From: UBA5072 sp963705125 | GTDB lineage: Bacteria > Bacteroidota > Bacteroidia > Bacteroidales > UBA10428 | Direction of reading: 5' to 3' | DNA: 64,000 nucleotides | NCBI GenBank assembly: GCA_963705125.1 | Contig: CAVPIY010000006.1 | Span: forward strand, 310,001 to 374,000 | Shown here: positions 9,779 to 19,257 of the stretch, piece after piece | Position numbering within the stretch: the stretch's first letter is position 1 | How the letters are laid out: every line of letters begins with the position of its first letter | Notes under the pieces: generated by a model | The model's input: the letters and a program-made list of their open reading frames with translations, nothing else | Told to the model about the DNA's origin: nothing | Databases searched by the model: none | Made by a program: the position numbers and the translations under genes

Positions 9779-10027
9779 ATGTACACAGATTTTGAAAAGA
9801 AGATCTACGGAAAGTCACAATTGCGGACTAAAATGCGGGGGGTAAGAAATTTCCTGCTTGCTTTGCTGGGCTTGTTTTTTATCACAGTTGCCTTTACAAT
9901 TGTCATAGATGTAAATGGTGCAATCGGAGAGGGGATGAAGAATATCCGTTACGGGCTATTTTCCCTGGGACTTATCATAAGCGGTACAACCATACTCCTG
10001 GCTTTGTTCTTTAAAAGTAAGAAGTAG
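9779..10027 (+). CDS. Small two-helix membrane protein, function unknown
   Basis: 82 residues. A basic N-terminus (about residues 1-22) is followed by two predicted membrane helices, about 24-44 and 58-77, and a Lys-rich tail (KSKK). No family was recognised. Its TAG stop ends on base 10027, directly against the complement of the mfd stop codon, so the two convergent genes have no spacer at all. The coding call rests on length, the clean membrane topology and the tight fit between neighbours. Confidence 0.6.
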   Translation: MYTDFEKKIYGKSQLRTKMRGVRNFLLALLGLFFITVAFTIVIDVNGAIGEGMKNIRYGLFSLGLIISGTTILLALFFKSKK

Positions 10028-13000
10028 TCAGCTAAGCTTATCTTCACTGGCTGACAGGATAGTGAGCAGATCATTGGCTGCACTTACCGAGCCAATGGGA
10101 TCGCAGGTCAGGGTAAGTCTGTTGTTTTGTTCTTTCATCCTGAACTGACTTGGTTGTTTCTGCACAAAGGAAAGGATAAGACTGAAGGTCTCGGATTTAT
10201 AAAATGCAGAATCCGGATCAGCGATAAAATATCCGATCATTTTTCCATTTTTCAGTATAATCTTTTCGAATCCAAGCCTGTTGGCCAGCCATCGAAGGCG
10301 GACAACCTGGAGTAATTCACGGCTGGGACCGGGCAGCGGCCCAAACCGGTCAGTCAATCCGGTTTCAAACTGAATCAGGCCTTGCAGGTGCTGGATCTGA
10401 TCCAGTTCCCGGTAAAGATTCATCCTTTCTGCAATGTTGGAGATATATTCATCGGGAAAAAGTAATTCCAGATCTGTGTCTATCTGACAATCTTCAACAT
10501 ATACAATTTCGCCATGCTGATCCAGGATTTCCGTGCGCGAAAACAATTCGGGATACTCGGTATCCTTTAGTTCCTGAATGGCTTCATTCAATATCCGGTT
10601 GTAAGTCTCGAATCCGATGTCGGCAATAAAACCGGATTGTTCTCCCCCGAGCAGATTGCCGGCACCGCGAATATCCAGATCCTGCAAAGCAATGTTGAAC
10701 CCGCTTCCCAGGTCAGATAACTCCTCGATGGCTTTCAGGCGTCTCCTGGCTTCGGGCGTTAACACGGTTGGAGGGGGGGACAGGAGGTAGCAGAAGGCCT
10801 TCTTGTTCGACCTGCCAACCCTGCCACGCAATTGATGAAGATCACTCAACCCGAAATGATGGGCATTGTTGATGAAAATGGTATTGGCATTCGGTATGTC
10901 CAAGCCCGATTCAATAATGGCTGTAGCCACCAGTACATCATAATCCCCCCTGACGAAATCGGTCATGGTTTGTTCCAGCACCCTGCCCTCCATCTGTCCA
11001 TGGGCCACACAGGTTTTAACAACCGGACACAGCTTGCGGATCAGCATTTCTACTTCGAGAATATTCTGTACCCGGTTATGGATGAAAAAAACCTGTCCGC
11101 CACGCGATACTTCATAATCGATTCCTTCGCGGAGAATATCATCGTTAAAGGTATGCAGTTCCGTAACAATGGGATGCCGGTTTGGAGGGGGTGTGTTAAT
11201 GACCGACAGATCACGTGCTCCCATGAGGGAAAATTGCAGCGTGCGTGGAATGGGGGTGGCAGTCAGTGTCAGTGCATCCACATTCAGCTTTAAATTCTTC
11301 AGCTTCTCCTTAGCTGTAACCCCGAACTTCTGTTCTTCGTCTACAATCAGCAATCCCAGGTCTTTGAATTTGATATCACTTCCCAGCAGGCGGTGTGTGC
11401 CGATGATAATATCAATTTTACCCTCTTCCAGACGCCTGATGATGTCATTTTGCTGGCCGACTTTCTTAAACCGGTTAATATATTCCACATTACAGGGAAA
11501 ATCCTTAAGCCGGTCCTGGAAAGTATGATAGTGCTGCAAGGCAAGTATGGTTGTCGGGACCAGTATGGCTACCTGCTTGCTGTCAGCCACGGCCTTGAAG
11601 GCTGCACGCACGGCAACCTCGGTCTTTCCGAATCCCACATCACCGCAGATCAGCCTGTCCATCGGATTTTCCGATTCCATATCCTCTTTAATGATCCGGG
11701 TTGCTTTGACCTGGTCGGGGGTATCCTCATATATGAAGGAGGCTTCCAGTTCAGTCTGCATATAGGTATCAGCTGAAAAGCCGAAACCTTTCTGCATTTT
11801 TCGCCTGGCATACAAGTCTATCAATTCCCGGGCTATGTCCTTGATCTTCTTCCGGGTATTCTGTTTCAGTTTCTGCCAGGCACCGGTTCCCAGTTTGTAG
11901 AGTCTGGGAGGGTCATTTTCCTTTCCCTTGTATTTCGATATGCGATGAAGTGAATGAATGCTGACATACAACACATCATTGTCCTGGTATACCAGCCTGA
12001 CCGATTCCTGGATCTTTCCACTGATTTCGATTTTCTCCAGTCCGCCGAATTTTCCGATACCATGATCGATATGCACGACATAATCTCCCGGTTGTAATCC
12101 CTTCAGCTCTTTCAGCGTGATAGTTCCCCGGTTGGTAAAATAGTTTTGCAGGGTGTATTTATGGTATCGCTCAAAAAGCTGGTGGTCGGTATAACAGGTA
12201 ATTTGCAGATCGCGGTCGATAAATCCTTCATGCAGGGTTTTCAGGAGTGCAGTAAAACGGATCCTGCGGTTAATATCCTGAAAGATCGATGTCAGTCGCT
12301 CGATCTGTTTCTCATTGTCACTGATGATGTAATTCTTATACCCGTTTTCAGCATGTGAAAGCAGGTCTTCAGCCAGCAGATTGAAGTTTTTGTTAAAAGC
12401 GGGTTGCGGTGCAGTATTAAAGGTAAAGATTTTGCTCACCGGATAAAACGACCTTGCCCCGAATTCCACCAGTGTAAATTCAGGCAGTTTACCAAGCAGG
12501 TAATGTCCCGTGGTTAACTGTTCGGATGTCAAAGGCAGGACTTCTTCACCTTTCCCGGCACGACGGGTAATGCCATCGAAAATTTCATTCAGCTTGCCGG
12601 TGGCATAGCGGATATCGTTAATCCACAGGATAGCGGAGGAATCAAGGTAATCAGTCAGGGGTTCACTTACATCTTCGAGGGTGAGTTCCTGAACATTGGG
12701 AAGTATGTTTATTTTTTCATGAAATTCTTTTGAAAGCTGGGTTTCAATATCAAAAGTCCGGATCGATTCAACTTCATCGCCGAAAAAATCAATGCGATAC
12801 GGATCCGGATTTGAATAGGAAAAAATATCGAAAATACTGCCCCGGATTGAGTACTGCCCGGGCTCATAAACAAAATCAACCTCAGTGAACCGGTACTCTT
12901 CCATGACTTCACGGATAAAAGAAACCGGGATCTTTTCAGCCTTGATAAGCTGAAGCGTATTCTTTTGCAGCTTTTTATGGGTGATGACTTTTTCTGCAAG

Positions 13001-13426
13001 CCCTTCAGGATAGGTAACCAGGATGAGGTAATCGTCCTTCCCGACAGAGGGGGATGTTCCCAAACGATTGATTACCTTGGTGCGCAGGATGATATTTCCG
13101 TTGTCGACCTGGTTATAATGAACCGACCGCTTAAAGGAAGAGGGGAAAAACAGGACTTTTTCTCCATCGAGCAAATTAACCAGATCATTGTAAAAGTATG
13201 CAGCTTCCTCTTTTTCCGGCATCAGGAAGAGGTGAATACCGGAAACCCGGGGGATGATGGCTGCTGCTACCAGACTTTTTGATGAACCACTCAGGCCGGA
13301 GCAGTGGAACCTCCTTTCGCTTCCCAGGGAGAGAAGGCCGGCCAGATCAACACATTTTGGAAGCTGCCGGTAGGCGTGGATAAGTTCAGCTAAGGCCACG
13401 GAAAAGTCTGATAAATGAAGGCACAA
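10028..13426 (-). CDS. mfd: Transcription-repair coupling factor Mfd
   Basis: 1132-residue SF2 translocase that removes RNA polymerase stalled at DNA lesions and recruits UvrA. The order of domains is complete: an N-terminal UvrB-like module, the RNA-polymerase interaction domain (PGDYVVHIDHGIGKFGG), a RecG-like helicase with Walker A CGDVGFGKTEVA near residue 598 and a DEEQ box near 696, then GRVGRSNKKAFCYLL and the C-terminal TRCF domain. The reported start is a TTG at 13426; an upstream in-frame TAA excludes extension, and the next in-frame alternative is a GTG at 13399. It is divergent from the aspartate kinase gene, with 50 nt between the two starts. Confidence 0.96.
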   Translation of the reverse strand: MCLHLSDFSVALAELIHAYRQLPKCVDLAGLLSLGSERRFHCSGLSGSSKSLVAAAIIPRVSGIHLFLMPEKEEAAYFYNDLVNLLDGEKVLFFPSSFKRSVHYNQVDNGNIILRTKVINRLGTSPSVGKDDYLILVTYPEGLAEKVITHKKLQKNTLQLIKAEKIPVSFIREVMEEYRFTEVDFVYEPGQYSIRGSIFDIFSYSNPDPYRIDFFGDEVESIRTFDIETQLSKEFHEKINILPNVQELTLEDVSEPLTDYLDSSAILWINDIRYATGKLNEIFDGITRRAGKGEEVLPLTSEQLTTGHYLLGKLPEFTLVEFGARSFYPVSKIFTFNTAPQPAFNKNFNLLAEDLLSHAENGYKNYIISDNEKQIERLTSIFQDINRRIRFTALLKTLHEGFIDRDLQITCYTDHQLFERYHKYTLQNYFTNRGTITLKELKGLQPGDYVVHIDHGIGKFGGLEKIEISGKIQESVRLVYQDNDVLYVSIHSLHRISKYKGKENDPPRLYKLGTGAWQKLKQNTRKKIKDIARELIDLYARRKMQKGFGFSADTYMQTELEASFIYEDTPDQVKATRIIKEDMESENPMDRLICGDVGFGKTEVAVRAAFKAVADSKQVAILVPTTILALQHYHTFQDRLKDFPCNVEYINRFKKVGQQNDIIRRLEEGKIDIIIGTHRLLGSDIKFKDLGLLIVDEEQKFGVTAKEKLKNLKLNVDALTLTATPIPRTLQFSLMGARDLSVINTPPPNRHPIVTELHTFNDDILREGIDYEVSRGGQVFFIHNRVQNILEVEMLIRKLCPVVKTCVAHGQMEGRVLEQTMTDFVRGDYDVLVATAIIESGLDIPNANTIFINNAHHFGLSDLHQLRGRVGRSNKKAFCYLLSPPPTVLTPEARRRLKAIEELSDLGSGFNIALQDLDIRGAGNLLGGEQSGFIADIGFETYNRILNEAIQELKDTEYPELFSRTEILDQHGEIVYVEDCQIDTDLELLFPDEYISNIAERMNLYRELDQIQHLQGLIQFETGLTDRFGPLPGPSRELLQVVRLRWLANRLGFEKIILKNGKMIGYFIADPDSAFYKSETFSLILSFVQKQPSQFRMKEQNNRLTLTCDPIGSVSAANDLLTILSASEDKLS

Positions 13427-13476
13427 AATTAGGGATTAAAATATTGTGAAAAGATTATTTTTGGAATTTAAATTCC

Positions 13477-14745
13477 ATGTCTATGAAAGTGTTCAAATTT
13501 GGAGGAGCTTCTGTAAAAGATGCCGGGTCTGTCAGGAATATAGCTTCCATTTTAAAAAACTATCCGGAAAAGCTGGTTGTGGTCATATCCGCAATGGGAA
13601 AAACAACCAATGCCCTCGAACGGGTGCTGCATGCCTATATGTCGGGTGACAAGGCCGGATTACTGGCCGAACTGAATAACATACGTGAATACCATGAGCA
13701 GATAGCAAAAGCACTGATACCGGATGAAAAACAAGCCCTCTTCGTTGAACTGCGAAATATATTCACGGGCCTGGAAAAGAAAATGGAAAGCCCTCCCGGA
13801 TCTTCCTACAACCAGGAATATGATCAGCTGGTCTCCTGGGGAGAGATCATATCCACCATTATTGTGAGCAATTACCTGAGTTTTGCCGGTGTTGCGAATC
13901 AGTGGACCGATGCAAGGCAATACCTGAAAACCGATGGTACATTCCGGGAGGCCCGGGTTGACTGGGATATGTCGTCAGGACGGATACGGGAGAGATTCAG
14001 TTTCAGCAACGGGAGTCTTTACATAACACAGGGATTCATAGGCTCAACCGTAAATAACCTGACCACTACGCTGGGCCGTGAAGGATCGGATTATACAGCC
14101 GCTATTCTTGCACATATCCTGGGGGCTGAATCAGTGACAGTGTGGAAGGATGTCCCCGGCGTGCTGAATGCCGATCCGAAATGGTTCGATGATACTGTGA
14201 AACTGGACAGGATATCCTATCTCGATGCCATCGAGCTTGCCTATTACGGGGCGAGCGTCATCCATCCCAAAACCATTCAACCTCTTAAAAATAAAGGGAT
14301 CAGGCTCTATGTAAAATCCTTCCTGCACCCGGAAGATCCGGGTACCGTGATCGGGGAGAATGATTATGAGAAGCTGATACCTTCCTTTATCTTTAAAATA
14401 GATCAGGTTTTAATCCACGTGCATCCGGTTGATTTTTCCTTTATTGCCGAAGACAACCTGGAGAAGATATTCCGGTGTTTCGCGGGGTATGGGCTGAAAG
14501 TAAACCTCATGCAAAACTCTGCAGTCAGCTTTGATGTATGTGTAAACAATGACAGGACCAGGATACCCTTGGTGCTTGAAGATCTGAAGAAGGAATTCCG
14601 GGTGAGCTACACCACCGGTTTGGAACTCATTACAATCCGGTATTATGATGATGACACCATCGCCCGCGTTCTGGTCAACAAGGACCTGCTGCTCGGCCAG
14701 CGCACCAAAACCACCATTCAGATGGTGGTGAAAGATTTAGGGTAA
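13477..14745 (+). CDS. lysC: Aspartate kinase (monofunctional, LysC type)
   Basis: 422-residue enzyme phosphorylating L-aspartate, the first step to lysine, threonine, methionine and diaminopimelate. The kinase signature VFKFGGASVKDAG is at the N-terminus, followed by TTLGREGSDYTAA and VWKDVPGVLNADP in the catalytic domain. A C-terminal regulatory region of about 130 residues fits tandem ACT domains. A second aspartate kinase of a different subgroup lies at 29443, so the two may be regulated by different end products. The start ATG is closely followed by another Met at codon 3, which is an equally possible start. Confidence 0.92.
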   Translation: MSMKVFKFGGASVKDAGSVRNIASILKNYPEKLVVVISAMGKTTNALERVLHAYMSGDKAGLLAELNNIREYHEQIAKALIPDEKQALFVELRNIFTGLEKKMESPPGSSYNQEYDQLVSWGEIISTIIVSNYLSFAGVANQWTDARQYLKTDGTFREARVDWDMSSGRIRERFSFSNGSLYITQGFIGSTVNNLTTTLGREGSDYTAAILAHILGAESVTVWKDVPGVLNADPKWFDDTVKLDRISYLDAIELAYYGASVIHPKTIQPLKNKGIRLYVKSFLHPEDPGTVIGENDYEKLIPSFIFKIDQVLIHVHPVDFSFIAEDNLEKIFRCFAGYGLKVNLMQNSAVSFDVCVNNDRTRIPLVLEDLKKEFRVSYTTGLELITIRYYDDDTIARVLVNKDLLLGQRTKTTIQMVVKDLG

Positions 14746-14752
14746 ATATACC

Positions 14753-14765
14753 ACCCTGACAGGGT
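14753..14765. terminator. Short palindrome between convergent stop codons
   Basis: ACCCTGACAGGGT, a perfect 6-bp stem with a 1-nt centre, fills the 20-nt gap between the aspartate kinase and ThuA-like genes. No T-run follows on either strand, so a terminator role is weakly supported. Confidence 0.3.
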
Positions 14766-15503
14766 CTACTGATAAACCCACAAAACCGCCTGGCGCAGCA
14801 ACTTCCGATAATTCTCATCCTGATAGGTCGGGGAATCATGACCGGATTGTATGGTAGCAATGCGGGATTTTCCATACTGCGTAACCCAGGCGATGACCGG
14901 TGTGCTCGTTGGATCCGTGGTCCGAAGAAGGGGTTTGACATCAGGAGCAACATAAAAGTCCTTGTAGGTTTCATCGAACAGGGTAAAATCCCTGAGATCT
15001 TTTGTAACGGGATGGGTGGCATCCACAACCTGGATGGGTATATTTCTGTCATGTTCATAGGAAGAAACCGCGTATTCTTTACCCTGGATGGTTTTTGGCT
15101 GATGGAAATACTTCCCGCCAATAATCCGGGTATATTCATCCCATTTGTCAAAAGCACAAATGCTGTGGTGCAGAACAACAAGCGGTTTCCCTTCCCTGAT
15201 ACAGCCTGACATGGCTTTCATCTGATCATCGTTTATGTCTTGCCACATATGATAGAACACCAGTACATCATATTTATTCCTGTTCTCCGGCAGAAACATG
15301 TCGAATGCGCCCGGCAGTTCCATGACCTGGTATGAGAATTGAGATCCCAAAGCAGTAAGCATTTGGTTGAAGGTTTCCTTGTTGTAGTCATGTCCGCCGG
15401 TAATTACCAGGATCCTGACAGGCTCAGGTTTCACCGGTGCTGATGCAGTTAGAACAGCGACCAGTAGAAAAAAGCCAAGTATGAATAACAGTTTGTTTTT
15501 CAT
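14766..15503 (-). CDS. Secreted ThuA-like (trehalose-utilization family) protein
   Basis: 245 residues with a Sec signal peptide (about residues 1-22) and a ThuA domain, a class I glutamine-amidotransferase-like Rossmann fold. Visible family features are RILVITGGHDYN at the start of the fold, GKPLVVLHHSICAF in the centre and PVIAWVTQYGKSR near the end. The usual amidotransferase Cys-His-Glu triad is not evident, as is normal for ThuA. ThuA-like proteins are often encoded beside Gfo/Idh/MocA oxidoreductases and act in sugar catabolism, possibly on 3-keto-sugars. Here the oxidoreductase gene is 61 nt upstream on the same strand, so they probably share a transcript. Confidence 0.87.
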   Translation of the reverse strand: MKNKLLFILGFFLLVAVLTASAPVKPEPVRILVITGGHDYNKETFNQMLTALGSQFSYQVMELPGAFDMFLPENRNKYDVLVFYHMWQDINDDQMKAMSGCIREGKPLVVLHHSICAFDKWDEYTRIIGGKYFHQPKTIQGKEYAVSSYEHDRNIPIQVVDATHPVTKDLRDFTLFDETYKDFYVAPDVKPLLRTTDPTSTPVIAWVTQYGKSRIATIQSGHDSPTYQDENYRKLLRQAVLWVYQ

Positions 15504-15564
15504 AATGCTTGATATGAGGTTACTTATAAAAATTTAGAAAAGAGGATCTTCACAATTATCCGGA

Positions 15565-16743
15565 TTACACTACCGGCCATTTAAAAGAGGACTGTATAGC
15601 GATCCGGTTACCCTTGTCTCCTGATTCCCGGGCCGCTTCAATTATTTCCAGAACATGAAGTGCATGCTCCGCGGTGATAAGCGGCTCTTTCCCCGTGACC
15701 AGTGCTTCGGCTATCACCGAGGCGCCCTGCTGCCAAACATATGTGCCGGCATCGGGGACAAAGCGTTCAGGTTCTTCATGGCCGAGGGTTGCAAGATCGA
15801 CTCCAAACGGAGCCCAGTCATAGCCCACCAGCCCCATATTCCCCTTTGTGCCCCATACCGAAATGGTATACTGATTTTGTCCGGTTCCAGAATGACCGTA
15901 AGGATCGAAATAGTTAAATCCGCTTTGCACATGTGATAAAACACCATTGCCATGATCCATGAGTACCATGGCGTTGTCTTCGGCTTCTACCTTAATCTCA
16001 CCCTTATTGTCGGTTTTCCGGGTTGGTGTAACAATGCTCGTCATAGCAGAAACATACCTGGCCGGACCCAGCAGTCCCGTCAAGGTTGCCAGGTTGTAAA
16101 CACCCAGGTCGGGCAGGCTGCCTCCTCCCTTTTCATAAAAAAAGGCTGACCAGGTAGGTCCCAGATGCCCGTAATGGGCGTGAGCACTGGATATATTACC
16201 AAGCTTCCCTTCCTGAATGGATTTTGACATAAAGGCGAACTGGGGACTGTTTACCACTGCCGGAGCACCCCAGATGCGCAAGCTTTTCTGAATGGCCAGA
16301 TCAAGCAGTTCGCGTCCTTCCCGGTAAGTATTTGCCATGGGCTTCTCGCTCCAGACATGTTTACCTGCCCTTAAGGCCAGCTTATTCAGGCGTCCGTGCT
16401 CCTGCATGTCCGTCAGATTCACAAGCAGGTCGAATGATACTCCTGCCAACATCTGATCGATATGTGGATAACTATTGGGTATTCCAAATTCAGAAGCTCT
16501 GTTTTTGGCCCGTTCATAAATGATGTCGCAGGTGCTCACCAGTTCGGCATGCGGACACTTTGAAAGGTGGGGTAGATAAACACCGGAAACACTCCCGCAG
16601 CCTATGATGCCAATGCGGATTTTCCGGGATGGCTGTGATGATAGTTGAGACCTTCCATCCAATGGATAAAGCATGAAAGCCGCTGTAGCGGCTCCGCTGT
16701 GTTTCAGGAAGTCCTTGCGGGTAATGAAATGCTTGGTTTTCAT
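15565..16743 (-). CDS. Gfo/Idh/MocA-family oxidoreductase, exported
   Basis: NAD(P)-dependent oxidoreductase acting on a sugar, inositol or related polyol. The Rossmann motif IRIGIIGCGSVSGVYL follows an N-terminal export-like segment TRKDFLKHSGAATAAF, which resembles the Tat-type leaders of Bacteroidetes members but has only one Arg. The EKPMANTYREG block carries the conserved catalytic-site Lys. I chose the ATG at 16743 because it places that leader at the N-terminus; an upstream ATG at 16794 is also open and overlaps the phosphoesterase stop as ATGA, which would mean coupled translation and a 409-residue product. It follows the SusCD/phosphoesterase genes and precedes a ThuA-like gene, so oxidation of a released sugar or polyol is plausible. 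Confidence 0.88.
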   Translation of the reverse strand: MKTKHFITRKDFLKHSGAATAAFMLYPLDGRSQLSSQPSRKIRIGIIGCGSVSGVYLPHLSKCPHAELVSTCDIIYERAKNRASEFGIPNSYPHIDQMLAGVSFDLLVNLTDMQEHGRLNKLALRAGKHVWSEKPMANTYREGRELLDLAIQKSLRIWGAPAVVNSPQFAFMSKSIQEGKLGNISSAHAHYGHLGPTWSAFFYEKGGGSLPDLGVYNLATLTGLLGPARYVSAMTSIVTPTRKTDNKGEIKVEAEDNAMVLMDHGNGVLSHVQSGFNYFDPYGHSGTGQNQYTISVWGTKGNMGLVGYDWAPFGVDLATLGHEEPERFVPDAGTYVWQQGASVIAEALVTGKEPLITAEHALHVLEIIEAARESGDKGNRIAIQSSFKWPVV

Positions 16744-16790
16744 GGGTATGTGGCTAATTTGTTTTTTATTGTTGGGAGTATTATACCATG

Positions 16791-19241
16791 TCATTGAATA
16801 ACCATTTTTTTTATCCGAATATTTCCACCCACGTTAAGAACCATAAGATAATTTCCGGCTGGCATGCCAGTAAGATCAATTTCCTCAGACTCTGTAGAAG
16901 AGGCCATTACCAATTGTCTGTTAAAGATAATCATTCCGGTAGTGGATACAATCTTCAGGTCAGGATTGCCAGTAAAGAATTCCGTTGTTCTGATCCTGAA
17001 TTTGCCCGACGATGGGGAGGGATAAAACAAGTAATCGTCCCTCACCTGCCATGCAGGCATGCCAGTTGTGCTGGCAGTCACTTCAAAAAGAATCCTTTCG
17101 CAGGCTTCCGTATATTCATCATCCAGAAAATAAGTGACAAAATAAGACCCTTCTGGCAAACCCGAAAAACTTAGACTGCCCTCTGCACCATTGGTGTATT
17201 TCCATTGTGTGGACGGAGTTAAGCCAGGTGTATCGCCTGATTTATAAATGCCAATCCAGTCATTGGGGATACCCGGTGCATTTGAATAATCAATCCGGAT
17301 AATCTCATCCGGAACATATCCCACCTTGCTCAGGGTTAAAACCGGAATAGTCGCTACATAAATATATAATCTTTCAGCGAGTTCAGTATACCCATCGTTC
17401 TCAAAGAAGCCGATAAAGTATTTCCCCGTTTGGGTGCCTTGCAATGTGAGCGTACCGGAAGAGCCACCAACATATGCCCATTCAGAAGAAGGCGTGTTCC
17501 CGGGTATATCCCCATCCCGGTACATTCCAATCCAGTCCTTTGCATTTCCCGGGCCAAACTGGTACGTGATGTCAATATCCTCACCGGGCAGATACTGGTT
17601 TTTTGGAATGGAGATCGAGGTGAATCCTGCTGTGCTGCCTTTCACCATGAATTTTACCGTACTTGACCATTCCGACCATGCAATATTCCGGTCTCGGTGT
17701 CGTACCCGGATATAATAAGTGCCATTTGGCAACTTGTGGTCCGCGATTTCCAGCTGAAAGATATCCACATCCTTATGGATATCAATAGGCTTATAATCCG
17801 GATCACCTGTTGTTCCATACAGGTTTTCATAATCACGTATCAGATCGATCAGGGATTGGGTAAAATTGCTGGTGGCGGAAACCTGAAACTGTACACTGTT
17901 ATAAGGTTCTGAAGAGCCGGTTGAATAGGGGGAGCTTACAAAGGTATATGGCAGGGTGATGGTATCTTCCGGAACTGTAGTAACTGATGGTTTGGCTGGC
18001 AGTAAACCGGGTAGTTTCCGGTAGAATGTATCAATTAATACATTGTTCAGGGTCATGCCTAGTTTGGGACTCCCAATGGCATAGGTTTCAACCGTCATGA
18101 CATCTTTTACCACATCAAAAGAAACGATCTGGTAAGTCCAGTAATCAATGGTTTTCTGCACATCATCAAAGTCCTGTTCTGTGGACTGGCCCCAGTACTG
18201 ATCCCAGGACCCGCCCCCTGAAATGATATGATACATGGGATACTCACGTACCTGCCCGCGCGCATATAAATGATGATGACCGGTAATCAGCAGCACCGAT
18301 TTCTCAGTCTGAGCAAGAACGGAAATAACCTGGTCACGGATGTAATATGAAATATCGCCGACATACTGTTCTGCCTGGATTGGCCGGTGAGCCACACCAA
18401 TTACCCAGTCAACCGATGGATCTGTCTTTACTGTATCAATGAGCCTTTGAACCCAGGTTGTTTGCTCAGTACCGGGGTGCTCACTGCTCAGGTGAATGAA
18501 GAGGATGTTCTTTTCCTGATAGGCATAATAATTCTCTCCGCCCGGACTTTCAATTCCCTTATATGTCAGATCATTATAAAAATAATGGGCATAGAATAGG
18601 GGAAGACCTATTGATCCATAGGTCTCATGATTGCCGACCGTGGTCATGATGGGTATATTACCCGAAAGGACCGCTGACTGTTTAAAATGTACGTTTTCAT
18701 ACTGATCCAGGGTCCCTTCATCTACCTGGTCGCCATCGTTAATGATCAGATTGATATGGTCTTCGATACGCCCGCCATATTTCTCAATCACCTTGTCCCG
18801 GGCCGCCTTTAATAACAATTCATACCGATCACTGTTTTTGATCTGGTGGTCTCCGAAAACAAGGAACCTGTAAACGCCGTCTGATTGACTGCGGTATGGC
18901 TGTGTGCGGAAGCGACATATAGCTGATGTAAGCGGCCCGGTTATAACCTGGTAATAATAAAAGTGGTTGGTTTCCAGTCCCGCTAGTCGTGCGGCATGAT
19001 AATAGTAGTTGTTGTCATAGCCGATATCCGACAGGATTTGACAACTGCCGGTAGCCTGGTTGGAAAGGTTAGTGGAATCCTCGCCGAAAATAACTTTTGA
19101 TTCCGTGTTTGAACTGGTTTTCCAGGTGATCCAGATTGAAGTATCGGTAGGGGATTGCAAATAGGGCTTAATGACCTGGGCACTCAATTCTGCAAAACTG
19201 ACAACCAGAAGGATCAAATTGTACAGTACTTTATCTCGCAT
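16791..19241 (-). CDS. Secreted purple-acid-phosphatase-like metallophosphoesterase (T9SS cargo)
   Basis: 816 residues. A signal peptide (about 1-21) precedes a fibronectin-like PAP N-terminal domain (about 25-115) and a calcineurin-like metallophosphoesterase core with FGDHQ (129), NDGDQVDE (168), GNHET (203), AHRP (284) and GHHH (321). The purple-acid-phosphatase Tyr ligand of GDxxY is absent: the position is Asp174, so it need not be a purple Fe3+ enzyme. An Fn3-like region (about 415-530), two DWIGxY repeats (about 540-630 and 632-722) and a T9SS type A sorting domain (about 735-816, ending IRIKKMVIQ) follow. It is expected to release phosphate outside the cell or on its surface. The gene is 16 nt after susD. 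Confidence 0.9.
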   Translation of the reverse strand: MRDKVLYNLILLVVSFAELSAQVIKPYLQSPTDTSIWITWKTSSNTESKVIFGEDSTNLSNQATGSCQILSDIGYDNNYYYHAARLAGLETNHFYYYQVITGPLTSAICRFRTQPYRSQSDGVYRFLVFGDHQIKNSDRYELLLKAARDKVIEKYGGRIEDHINLIINDGDQVDEGTLDQYENVHFKQSAVLSGNIPIMTTVGNHETYGSIGLPLFYAHYFYNDLTYKGIESPGGENYYAYQEKNILFIHLSSEHPGTEQTTWVQRLIDTVKTDPSVDWVIGVAHRPIQAEQYVGDISYYIRDQVISVLAQTEKSVLLITGHHHLYARGQVREYPMYHIISGGGSWDQYWGQSTEQDFDDVQKTIDYWTYQIVSFDVVKDVMTVETYAIGSPKLGMTLNNVLIDTFYRKLPGLLPAKPSVTTVPEDTITLPYTFVSSPYSTGSSEPYNSVQFQVSATSNFTQSLIDLIRDYENLYGTTGDPDYKPIDIHKDVDIFQLEIADHKLPNGTYYIRVRHRDRNIAWSEWSSTVKFMVKGSTAGFTSISIPKNQYLPGEDIDITYQFGPGNAKDWIGMYRDGDIPGNTPSSEWAYVGGSSGTLTLQGTQTGKYFIGFFENDGYTELAERLYIYVATIPVLTLSKVGYVPDEIIRIDYSNAPGIPNDWIGIYKSGDTPGLTPSTQWKYTNGAEGSLSFSGLPEGSYFVTYFLDDEYTEACERILFEVTASTTGMPAWQVRDDYLFYPSPSSGKFRIRTTEFFTGNPDLKIVSTTGMIIFNRQLVMASSTESEEIDLTGMPAGNYLMVLNVGGNIRIKKMVIQ

Positions 19242-19257
19242 ATCGCTTTAATTAAAC

